Source of the DNA: Prevotellaceae bacterium UBA7028
GTDB taxonomy: Bacteria > Bacteroidota > Bacteroidia > Bacteroidales > Bacteroidaceae
Direction: 5' to 3'
Length of the DNA: 10,110 nucleotides
Assembly: GCA_002494215.1 (NCBI GenBank)
Contig: DLBF01000149.1
Location: 1-10,110 of the forward strand
Both the position numbers and the translations under genes were made by a program. The notes beneath the pieces were generated by a model. It had not been told where the DNA came from, did not search any database, and worked only from the letters and a program-made list of their open reading frames with translations. Below are positions 1 through 6,593 of this stretch, piece after piece. Position 1 is the first letter of the stretch. Every line of letters starts with the position of its first letter.

Positions 1-280
1 TGTAAAACAATCAATTGCTTATAAAAACGATGCAAAGGTACGGAGTTTTTCAATACGTTGTATCTTTTTTGTCGATTTTTTTATAGATTTTTTAAACATT
101 TTTTGTAACTGCCTGAAAATCAGCGATACGGTTTTTTCGTTTTTTTTATAAAAACTTACATTTTCCACTTTTTGTGTTAATAAGGATTCGGTGCTTTTTC
201 GCTATTTCTGCATCAGAATAGAAATAATAATGTGTTTTTCGTTTGTTTTTCCGTTCGGGTATAAAAGGAAATGCTGTTTT
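1..280. other. AT-rich intergenic region without a gene
   Basis: No open reading frame of credible length or composition starts here on either strand. The DNA is rich in T runs on the plus strand, as is common in Bacteroidales intergenic regions. The only items I can support are a leftward -7 promoter box near position 33-40 and a small 5-bp stem (TTCTG CAT CAGAA) near 206-218. The stretch continues into the promoter repeats that begin near 281. Confidence 0.7.
33..40 (-). promoter_or_regulatory. Leftward Bacteroidales -7 box for a gene outside the window
   Basis: Read on the minus strand, this is TACCTTTG, a full match to the Bacteroidales -7 consensus TAnnTTTG. Transcription would start near position 25-30 and run left off the window. 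There is no ATG on the minus strand between the box and the edge, so the gene's start lies outside. I see no good TTTG -33 element at the expected distance, so the call rests on the -7 match and on the lack of any rightward gene nearby. Confidence 0.45.
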
Positions 281-282
281 CT

Positions 283-313
283 TTTGTATTGTACTCACTT
301 AATCATATCTCTG
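283..313 (+). promoter_or_regulatory. Distal promoter copy (P-A) of the mtaB region
   Basis: TTTG at 283-286, then exactly 19 nt, then TATCTCTG at 306-313. This matches the Bacteroidales pattern with one mismatch in the -7 box (C for T). It is the first of three repeated modules. A transcript would begin near 318-320 and carry a leader of about 165 nt before mtaB. Confidence 0.4.
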
Positions 314-386
314 ACTATTGTCGAAGATACTTACGTTCGGATAAAGAAATAAAATTGAATTTATTTCATTTATCACTCGCTTATTC

Positions 387-412
387 GTATCTTTGACTAT
401 TGTCGAAGATAC
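387..412 (+). repeat. Perfect-arm hairpin in the second promoter repeat
   Basis: GTATCTT (387-393) pairs with AAGATAC (406-412). A T-G wobble follows, then GAC with GTC, closing a TATT loop: 11 pairs including the wobble, with a 4-nt loop. The -7 box TATCTTTG (388-395) of the middle promoter copy lies inside the left arm. The equivalent hairpin in copy 1 (305-330) is degraded by two mismatches. Confidence 0.6.
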
Positions 413-421
413 TTGCGCTCG

Positions 422-458
422 ACAATAAAAATAAAAAAACTTTTTTATTTTGTATTGT
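422..458. repeat. Near-perfect AT palindrome overlapping the proximal -33 box
   Basis: The left arm 422-438 is the reverse complement of the right arm 441-458 except for one extra G at 452. That gives 6 + 11 base pairs around a very short loop. The extra G completes the TTTG -33 box of the proximal promoter. Outside it, AAGATAC (406-412) can also pair with GTATCTT (471-477), so a larger fold of 406-477 competes with the 387-412 hairpin. A related shorter palindrome (346-353 with 360-367) occupies the same place in the preceding repeat. Confidence 0.6.
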
Positions 459-479
459 TCTCGCTTATTCGTATCTTTG
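449..479 (+). promoter_or_regulatory. Proximal promoter (P-C) of the mtaB cluster
   Basis: TTTG at 449-452, a 19-nt spacer, and TATCTTTG at 472-479 give a full match to the Bacteroidales -33/-7 consensus. The -7 box ends only 5 nt before the mtaB ATG at 485, so the predicted transcription start falls at or within a few bases of the start codon. mtaB transcripts from this promoter would therefore be leaderless or nearly so, unless the upstream copies are used. Confidence 0.7.
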
Positions 480-484
480 CAGGC

Positions 485-1813
485 ATGTATGATTTTAAGG
501 GCAAGAAGGCCGCATATTTTACATTAGGTTGTAAACTGAACTTCGCAGAGACGAGTTCTGTGGGTAAGCAACTCAAGGAGGCAGGTGTAGAGACAGTCTC
601 CAAGGGTGAGGTGGCTGATATCTGTATTGTAAATACTTGTAGCGTTACGGAGGTGGCTGATGCCAAATGCAGGCAGGCCATCAGCAAGATGGTACGCAGA
701 CATCCTGGTGCGCTGGTTGTGGTGACTGGTTGTTATGCACAACTTAAGCCTGAGCAGGTCTCTGCCTTGGATGGAGTTGACCTTGTCTTGGGTAGCGAAC
801 AGAAGGGACAGATATTGCAATATATATCGGAGCGCCTGCCCATGATGCCTGAGGAAAGGGCTCTTGTGGCGCATGAGCATCATACCAGCAAGACGGCGGA
901 TATACGCAGTTTTGTGCCCAGTTGTTCCTGTGGCGATAGGACGCGTTACTTCCTAAAGGTTCAGGACGGCTGTGATTACTATTGTACCTATTGTACCATT
1001 CCTTTTGCCAGAGGCAGAAGCAGGAATGGCAGCATACAGTCGCTGGTAGAGCAGGCTCAGGAAGCAGCTCGGCTGGGTGGAAAGGAAATTGTGATAACGG
1101 GCGTTAATATAGGTGATTTTGGCAAGACTACAGGTGAGACATTTCTGGATCTGGTTAAGGCATTGGATGCAGTAGAGGGTATAGAGCGCTATCGCATCAG
1201 CAGCATTGAGCCCAACTTGCTTACTGACGAGGTGCTGCAGTACTGTGCACAGAGTCGCGCCTTTATGCCACATTTCCATATTCCCTTGCAGAGCGGAAGT
1301 GATGAGGTTCTCAGATTGATGCACCGTCGTTATGATACCCAACTATTCTATAATAAGGTATCTCGTGTGCGCGAACTGATGCCTGATGCTTTTATTGGTG
1401 TGGATGTGATTGTTGGAACACGTGGCGAGACAGATGAACTGTTCCGTGAAGCGCTCAGTTTTATGGAGAGGATAGACGTAAGCCAGTATCATGTCTTCAG
1501 CTATAGTGAGCGCCCTGGCACGAAAGCCTTGCAGATTCCCTATGTGGTGTCTGCTCAGCAGAAACATGAACGCAGCCAACAGGTTCTTGCACTCAGTCAG
1601 CATAAGTTGCGTGACTTCTACGAGCGTTTTGTGGGTCAGGTACGACCAGTACTGCTGGAGCACAGCAGAACCAAAGGCATTATGCACGGATTCACGGATA
1701 ATTACATTAAAGTAGCAGTACATACTACGGAAGAGATGGACAACAGAATAGTGAACGTCCGTTTAGGGGCGTGGGATGAAACAGAAGAGTTGTTAACAGC
1801 AGAGATAATATGA
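485..1813 (+). CDS. mtaB: tRNA t6A37 methylthiotransferase MtaB
   Basis: This radical-SAM enzyme adds a methylthio group to N6-threonylcarbamoyladenosine at position 37 of ANN-decoding tRNAs, giving ms2t6A in the cytoplasm. The 442-residue protein has the full family layout. The N-terminal methylthiotransferase domain carries cluster-binding cysteines C16 (LGCKLNFAE), C52 (NTCSV) and C83 (TGCYAQ). The radical-SAM motif C163-x3-C167-x2-C170 follows, and a TRAM RNA-binding domain covers about the last 65 residues. I chose ATG 485 because it starts just before the conserved LGCKLNFAE segment. The frame stays open back to a TTG at 413, but that extension is translated promoter-repeat DNA. No Shine-Dalgarno sequence is visible. 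The stop overlaps the next start (ATGA at 1810-1813), implying translational coupling to the glycosyltransferase. MiaB and RimO are the alternatives; the compact CKLNFAE start and overall match favour MtaB. Confidence 0.93.
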   Translation: MYDFKGKKAAYFTLGCKLNFAETSSVGKQLKEAGVETVSKGEVADICIVNTCSVTEVADAKCRQAISKMVRRHPGALVVVTGCYAQLKPEQVSALDGVDLVLGSEQKGQILQYISERLPMMPEERALVAHEHHTSKTADIRSFVPSCSCGDRTRYFLKVQDGCDYYCTYCTIPFARGRSRNGSIQSLVEQAQEAARLGGKEIVITGVNIGDFGKTTGETFLDLVKALDAVEGIERYRISSIEPNLLTDEVLQYCAQSRAFMPHFHIPLQSGSDEVLRLMHRRYDTQLFYNKVSRVRELMPDAFIGVDVIVGTRGETDELFREALSFMERIDVSQYHVFSYSERPGTKALQIPYVVSAQQKHERSQQVLALSQHKLRDFYERFVGQVRPVLLEHSRTKGIMHGFTDNYIKVAVHTTEEMDNRIVNVRLGAWDETEELLTAEII

Positions 1814-2826
1814 AAAACATAGCAATAGTTATACTGAATTGGAATGGAGCAAGCATGTTGCGTAAATTCCTTCCTTCGGTAATTAAATACAGCCAGGAGG
1901 CGGAGGTGATTGTCGCTGACAATGCCAGCAAGGATGATTCGCTGAAGGTATTGGAAAGCGAGTTCCCGGAGGTGAGAACCATTGTGCTGGACAGAAACTA
2001 TGGTTTTGCCGAGGGCTATAACCAGGCACTGCGCCAGGTGGAAGCCGAATACTATCTGTTGCTGAACAGCGATGTGGAAGTGACTGAGGGATGGCTGGCT
2101 CCTATGCTCTCGTATATGGATGCTCATCAGGAGGTCGCTGCCTGCCAGCCTAAGCTGAGGTGTGAGTGGAACCGCCCGATGCTGGAATATGCAGGTGCCT
2201 GTGGCGGATACATAGATTGGCTGGGTTATCCTTTCTGTCGAGGAAGGGTTTTCAATACCGTTGAGGAGGATTTGGCACAATACGACACCATAGCTCCCGT
2301 CTTGTGGGCAACAGGTGCGGCGCTGATGATTCGCAGCAAGCTCTATTGGGAGACTGGCGGATTGGATGCCCGTTTCTTTGCTCATCAGGAGGAGATAGAT
2401 CTCTGTTGGAGACTTCGTAGCAGAGGGCATCAGATAGTCTGCATCCCTGAGAGCGTAGTCTTTCATGTGGGTGGAGCGTCGTTGCCTAAGAGCAATTCAC
2501 GTAAGACGTTCCTAAACTTCCGCAACAACATGATTCTGCTCTATAAGAATCTGCCCGACGATCAGTTGGCATATGTTATGCGCTGGCGTTTCTGGCTGGA
2601 TGCTTTGGCATGCCTGTACTTCTTCGTTACTCTTCAGTGGGGTAGTTGTCTGGCTGTGTGGAGGGGGCGATGGGCTTTCCGTAAGACGAAGGCTGATTTC
2701 CGCCCTGACCGTGAGAAAAATATTCAGGCTACAGTGGTGCCGGCAAGTGAGATTCTGTTCCCTAAGAGCATTCTGTGGAATTACCACGTAAAGGGAAAGA
2801 AGACCTACGACCAACTGAATGCCTAA
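1810..2826 (+). CDS. Family 2 glycosyltransferase (GT-A fold)
   Basis: A 338-residue inverting-type glycosyltransferase that probably transfers a sugar from a nucleotide-sugar donor to a cell-surface glycan; donor and acceptor cannot be read from sequence. It opens with the GT2 strand VILNWNG (residues 7-13), then ADNASKDDS with the donor-binding Asp at 37. NYGFAEGYNQA follows at 63-73, and the metal-binding DxD-like NSDVEV at 86-91. Near residues 190-205, FFAHQEEIDLCWRLRSRGH resembles the acceptor/catalytic-base region of rhamnosyltransferase-like members. A hydrophobic stretch near 258-278 may attach it to the inner face of the membrane. Its ATG overlaps the mtaB stop by 4 nt, and the next gene follows after a 47-nt AT-rich gap. 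It is isolated, with no other polysaccharide genes nearby, so a housekeeping envelope role is more likely than membership of a capsule locus. That role is inferred. Confidence 0.85.
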   Translation: MKNIAIVILNWNGASMLRKFLPSVIKYSQEAEVIVADNASKDDSLKVLESEFPEVRTIVLDRNYGFAEGYNQALRQVEAEYYLLLNSDVEVTEGWLAPMLSYMDAHQEVAACQPKLRCEWNRPMLEYAGACGGYIDWLGYPFCRGRVFNTVEEDLAQYDTIAPVLWATGAALMIRSKLYWETGGLDARFFAHQEEIDLCWRLRSRGHQIVCIPESVVFHVGGASLPKSNSRKTFLNFRNNMILLYKNLPDDQLAYVMRWRFWLDALACLYFFVTLQWGSCLAVWRGRWAFRKTKADFRPDREKNIQATVVPASEILFPKSILWNYHVKGKKTYDQLNA

Positions 2827-2873
2827 ATCGAAAATTAAAACAAATCCCTTTACCTTATATATATAATAAAGCA

Positions 2874-5519
2874 ATGAAAAGAGTTCTGGTTCTTATTCTA
2901 TTGATGGCAGTCTGCCTGATTCCTGCAAATGCTGTGTTAAAGGAGAAAGACTTGGCACGTACCCTGAGTGTACTGAAGGCTGAACTGCAGGAAAAGTATG
3001 AACAGCAGCAGTACTTTATGGCTATGTACGAGCAGCAGGGAACCCAGCAGCATCAGCAGTTGGTGAGCTTCATGCATCAGTGCGAACAGATTGGCCTTAT
3101 GCTGTATTCACAGACAACGGACAATACCTTTGATATGGCATACGCCTGCCAGCAGGCTACCGACTTGTATCACGACCTTAGCAATCGTGACAGCAAGATG
3201 CACCAATATGATAAGATAATCTTGCGCATAAAGCAGGAGATAGAGAGGTATGATGCGCTGATTCAGTCGCTCAAGAGTATGCCTCCCGTCACGGCAGCCG
3301 ATGCTGACAGCATTCTGACGGAGAACGACAGCATTCTGATGCAGGCCATTGATTCTCTGCGTGAGAAGAAAGACTCTCTGCTTGAGGTTAGAGACAGCAT
3401 GCAGGAGAAGAATATTCTTCTTATGGGACAAGACAAGGATGCGGAAGAGGAGAGTCATGAACCTCTGTTCCTTACTGGTCAGCAGTTGAGGGATAGGGAG
3501 GATTGTTTGAAATATGCAGAAACCCTGCGTGATAATATGCAGCTCTTCCTGGAGAAACTGGAGGCTGAGAATACTTATTACAAGAGTGTTATCGGTAAGG
3601 TAGAGGAATTGAACCAGTTTGCAAAGGGCAGGTATAAGTTGCTGCAAGATAATATCTTCAAGAACGGTGGCGACAATTATTTCAAGATCCTGAAGACGTT
3701 CCCTATGCAGTGGTTTAGAGCTCAGAATGCCATAAAGACCAAGTACAAGCCATTTGCCGGTCACGAGCAGACCTTCTCTGAATGGCGTGGTGCAACGGTT
3801 CTGTTTATCAGTATCTTCCTGATACTCTATCTGGCTCTTTCACTTCTTGTCAGCTATGTCTTCCTGAGATGGCTGCTGCCTAAGAGATGGCGTGGCGAAG
3901 CCTTCAAGGTGAAGCGCCATATGCTGAACAATGTTGTGGGAATTGGCCTGTTCGCCATCATTGTTATGGTTGTGCGCTCTTTGTCTCAGCGTAATTTCAT
4001 TCAGATGGGAACAGGACAGATTATTACTATGGCCTGGCTGTTGGAGGTTATCTTCCTGAGTCTGTATATTCGCCTCAAGGGTGAGCAGATGCGTCATGCG
4101 GCTATTCTCTACATGCCTTTGATGGTAATGGCTTTTGTGGTGATTCTGTTCAGAATCGTGTTGATTCCCAATCATGTGGTTAATCTGATATTCCCTCCCA
4201 TCTTGTTGGGCTTCTGCATTTGGCAGTGGGTTGTCTCCAAGCATCACAGAGAACAACTTCCCATGATGGACATTATGTATATGCATGCCACCAGCTTAGT
4301 GATATTTGTTTCCTGCGTGGCTTCATGGGTAGGTTTCTCGTTGTTGGCTGTTCAGATTCTAATCTGGTGGACGTTCCAGTTGGCTGCTATCATGACGGTA
4401 ACCTGTATCTATGACCTGATGGAGATGTACGAGGAACGATTCCTGCTGGCTAAGTTGGATCCAGAGTTGAAGGCAAAGAAAGCTCAGGGAATAGATGTGA
4501 CAGATGAATTGAAGGCGCTGAAGAAGAAGATGCAGCATGGCGATTATATCTCTGTAACATGGATTTACGATTTGTTCAACCGTACATTGGTGCCCATCGT
4601 TGGTGTAGCTTCAGTCTTCTTCAGTATTTACTGGGCATCCCGTGTCTTTGAGATGACAAGCCTTTGCGAGTCTTTCTTCCGCATGGATATCATCAACAAG
4701 GAGAATCTGATTCGTATATCTCTGGACCGCCTATGTGTTGTGGCAACCCTCTGGTTTATATTCCGTTACCTGAATTATGGCATTCGCGGATTCTATTGTC
4801 ATTACAGACGTAAGGTGCTTGCCGAGAATGAGATGTTGAACCTTACCCTGGCGCGTAATGTAATTGGCATTCTCTGCTGGGGCGTTTATCTCGTCATTGT
4901 ACTGGTTGTGCTGAATGTGCCCTGGGCGGGTATTAGCATTGTCAGTGCAGGTCTGGCTACTGGTTTGGGTTTTGCCATGCAGAGCATCCTGGAGAACTTC
5001 TTCTATGGTATTTCACTGATGACGGGACGTATTCATGTGGGTGACTATATCGAATGCGACGGCATCGCAGGAAAAGTGGAGAGTATTACTTATCAGAGTA
5101 CGCAGATTGTTACGGCCGACGGTTGTGTGATAGCCTTCCTGAATAGTGCCCTGTTCAGTAAGAACTTTAAGAATATGACACGTAACCATCGTTATGAGCT
5201 GATAAAGATTCCTGTTGGCGTGGCTTATGGTACCAATGTGGAGGAGGTTCGTAAGGTGCTGACAGATGCACTGATGCCTGCGTGCCTTGAGAAGAATGCC
5301 GATGGAATGTGCATTACCAATGTAGAAGAGCAGCCCTTGAAGGTGGCCTTCGTGAATTTTGGCGAGAGTAGTGTTGATTTGGCTGTCTGCATTTGGATGC
5401 TGGTAGAGGAGAAGGTTGCCCTGACGGGACGTGTGAAGGAAATCATCTACAATACGCTGAATGAGAATAATATCGAGATTCCTTTCCCACAGAGGGATGT
5501 TCATATTATAAACAAATAA
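2874..5519 (+). CDS. Large MscS-family mechanosensitive ion channel
   Basis: Probably a tension-gated inner-membrane channel that releases solutes on osmotic downshift. The protein has 881 residues, far larger than E. coli MscS. Residues 1-20 form a signal peptide ending ANA. Residues 21-300 are a predicted periplasmic, glutamine-rich coiled coil, including a DS-containing heptad repeat at 145-175. About ten membrane segments then run from about 306 to 720. The pore-lining helix is at about 687-716 (SAGLATGLGFAMQ), followed by the MscS beta domain (GDYIECDGIAGKVESI) and the closing IPFPQRDVH motif near the C-terminus. A charged cytoplasmic loop lies near 520-555. I chose ATG 2874 because it begins the signal peptide; the upstream in-frame ATG at 2775 lies inside the glycosyltransferase and adds a polar tail before it. 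It sits between the glycosyltransferase (47 nt) and menC (11 nt), probably in one transcript. The MscS assignment is strong; gating properties are unknown. Confidence 0.9.
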   Translation: MKRVLVLILLMAVCLIPANAVLKEKDLARTLSVLKAELQEKYEQQQYFMAMYEQQGTQQHQQLVSFMHQCEQIGLMLYSQTTDNTFDMAYACQQATDLYHDLSNRDSKMHQYDKIILRIKQEIERYDALIQSLKSMPPVTAADADSILTENDSILMQAIDSLREKKDSLLEVRDSMQEKNILLMGQDKDAEEESHEPLFLTGQQLRDREDCLKYAETLRDNMQLFLEKLEAENTYYKSVIGKVEELNQFAKGRYKLLQDNIFKNGGDNYFKILKTFPMQWFRAQNAIKTKYKPFAGHEQTFSEWRGATVLFISIFLILYLALSLLVSYVFLRWLLPKRWRGEAFKVKRHMLNNVVGIGLFAIIVMVVRSLSQRNFIQMGTGQIITMAWLLEVIFLSLYIRLKGEQMRHAAILYMPLMVMAFVVILFRIVLIPNHVVNLIFPPILLGFCIWQWVVSKHHREQLPMMDIMYMHATSLVIFVSCVASWVGFSLLAVQILIWWTFQLAAIMTVTCIYDLMEMYEERFLLAKLDPELKAKKAQGIDVTDELKALKKKMQHGDYISVTWIYDLFNRTLVPIVGVASVFFSIYWASRVFEMTSLCESFFRMDIINKENLIRISLDRLCVVATLWFIFRYLNYGIRGFYCHYRRKVLAENEMLNLTLARNVIGILCWGVYLVIVLVVLNVPWAGISIVSAGLATGLGFAMQSILENFFYGISLMTGRIHVGDYIECDGIAGKVESITYQSTQIVTADGCVIAFLNSALFSKNFKNMTRNHRYELIKIPVGVAYGTNVEEVRKVLTDALMPACLEKNADGMCITNVEEQPLKVAFVNFGESSVDLAVCIWMLVEEKVALTGRVKEIIYNTLNENNIEIPFPQRDVHIINK

Positions 5520-5530
5520 GAACAGAGACT

Positions 5531-6571
5531 GTGCAGATAAACTTGTCAGAGCGTACCCTTCGTATTAAGGAGGGAGAAGTGCCTTTCCAACGGGGTAGGA
5601 AGGAGTATCATCCTATTATTATCAGTATCACTGATGAGTTGGGAAAGCGTATAGGATTGGGTGAGTGTGCTCCCTTGGCTGGCGTCTCTTGTGATGCGGA
5701 TGCGTATATCAGAATGTCTGACGCAGCCCGACTGATTAACGAGGCGTTGGCAAGCGAGGATTATGCCAAGCATCTTAGCCCTTACCCGGCTCTCTTGTTC
5801 GCATTGGAATCTGCATTATATGATTTTCAGCAGAATCCCTTGCTATATGATACTCCTTTTGCTCACAGTCAGGCGTATATCCCCTCCTATGCTGTTGTGG
5901 ATGTTGAGGGGTACGACCAGATGCTCAGTCGCAGCAAGCGTATGATTCTGAAGGGCTTCCGCCACCTGAAACTGCGTATAGGTGAAGGAGGGGGGGCTGA
6001 TGTGTTGAAGGTTATCCAGACTCTTAGGTCTCGTTTTTCGAAAGATACACTGAAACTGAGTGTTGATGCCCAGGGGACTTTTGACCTTGAAGAAGCAAAA
6101 GAGTTGTTGAAGGAACTTAAGTCATACGACATTCATTTGGTGGAACAGCCCGTCAGGCAGTATCAGTGGAAGGATATGGCCGAACTTTGCCAAATGGCAA
6201 GGGAAGAGGGAACGGCTCCCATCGCCCTTGACGAAGAGTTGATAGGTGTGAATGTGCTGGAAGAAAAGCGTATCCTTCTGGATACCATACGTCCCCAGTT
6301 TATAGTCGTAAAGCCTATGCTGCATGGTGGCATAACAAGCTCCATCGAATGGGCAAGCGAGGCAATGAAGCGCGAAGTGGGCGTTGTGGTTTCTGTTGCC
6401 CATGAGGGTAACATAGGCCTGCGTAACGTGGCTTTGCTGGCAGCAAGAATTTTTGGGCCAAGTTGTAAGGAAGCACAAGGACTTGGCACAGGGCCATTGT
6501 ACCGTGATGATACGGAGATGGACGTTGAGATGCAAGGAAATAAATTATGGCGTTGTCTGGTAGAAGACTAA
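5531..6571 (+). CDS. menC: o-Succinylbenzoate synthase-like enolase-superfamily enzyme (MenC)
   Basis: MenC dehydrates SHCHC to o-succinylbenzoate in menaquinone synthesis. The 346-residue protein shows the family's Bacteroidota hallmarks: GLGECAPLAGVSCDAD, VEQPVRQYQW, ALDEELIG, KPMLHGG and GLGTGPLY. Metal ligands fit D179, E205 and D234, and the strand-6 lysine is K261. Two oddities stand out. The K-x-K motif on strand 2 reads K147-L-R149, so the second (catalytic) lysine is Arg. The strand-8 segment reads SVAHEGNIG (288-296), where I expect a SALESNIG-like sequence. A run of seven G lies just after the K-L-R site. The start is GTG at 5531, 11 nt after the channel gene; no ATG sits near it, and the N-terminus aligns sensibly. 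No other men gene is visible, although menC usually sits with them. A dipeptide epimerase or another superfamily activity is the main alternative, but the motifs favour MenC. Confidence 0.75.
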   Translation: MQINLSERTLRIKEGEVPFQRGRKEYHPIIISITDELGKRIGLGECAPLAGVSCDADAYIRMSDAARLINEALASEDYAKHLSPYPALLFALESALYDFQQNPLLYDTPFAHSQAYIPSYAVVDVEGYDQMLSRSKRMILKGFRHLKLRIGEGGGADVLKVIQTLRSRFSKDTLKLSVDAQGTFDLEEAKELLKELKSYDIHLVEQPVRQYQWKDMAELCQMAREEGTAPIALDEELIGVNVLEEKRILLDTIRPQFIVVKPMLHGGITSSIEWASEAMKREVGVVVSVAHEGNIGLRNVALLAARIFGPSCKEAQGLGTGPLYRDDTEMDVEMQGNKLWRCLVED

Positions 6572-6586
6572 CGCCATAACTTTTTT
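6545..6586. terminator. Strong hairpin terminator at the menC/murF convergence
   Basis: TTATGGCGTT (6545-6554) and AACGCCATAA (6570-6579) are perfect 10-bp arms. GTCT/AGAC (6555-6558 with 6565-6568) extends the stem past one bulged T, closing a 6-nt loop. On the plus strand the hairpin is followed by C and then six T, a classic intrinsic terminator for the mtaB-menC cluster. The left arm and loop lie in the last nine codons of menC and the stop codon overlaps the right arm. Read from the minus strand, the same stem is followed by a T-rich run (TTTATTTCC), so it may also stop murF transcripts, 15 nt past the murF stop. Confidence 0.85.
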
Positions 6587-6593
6587 CTTTTCC

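Larger units (their letters stand above)
281..484 (+). repeat. Three tandem copies of an ~83-bp promoter-bearing element
   Basis: The same module appears three times, with -7 boxes beginning at 306, 388 and 472 (periods of 82 and 84 bp). Copies 1 and 2 share a core running from the -7 box through GACTATTGTCGAAGATACTT to a CG(T/C)TCG end. Copies 2 and 3 share CTCGCTTATTCGTATCTTTG. Copies 1 and 3 share TTTTGTATTGT upstream of the box. Each junction also contains an AT-rich inverted repeat. The third copy ends 6 nt before the mtaB start codon. This looks like tandem duplication of a promoter-carrying intergenic element, and similar sequences may occur elsewhere in the genome. Its function is unknown to me. 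Confidence 0.75.

Noticed and set aside
271..396. A 41-codon ORF starting ATG 271 in the upstream region
   Set aside because: It is made almost wholly of the promoter repeat DNA, has no homology I recognise, and ends inside the second -7 box.
413..484. N-terminal extension of mtaB from TTG 413
   Set aside because: It translates the promoter palindrome and -7 box; the conserved MtaB N-terminus begins right after ATG 485.
2775..2873. Upstream ATG for the MscS channel gene
   Set aside because: It lies within the glycosyltransferase gene and would place a polar tail before a clear signal peptide that starts at 2874.
2874..2933. Lipoprotein signal for the channel (Cys14)
   Set aside because: The residues before Cys14 are L-M-A-V; a lipobox needs a small residue (Gly, Ala or Ser) directly before Cys. 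ANA cleavage is more likely.
5531..6571. Dipeptide (L-Ala-D/L-Glu) epimerase instead of MenC
   Set aside because: The VEQPVRQYQW, ALDEELIG, KPMLHGG and GLGTGPLY motifs fit Bacteroidota OSBS; the Bacteroides epimerase I recall has ADESL and a DGN-type end instead.
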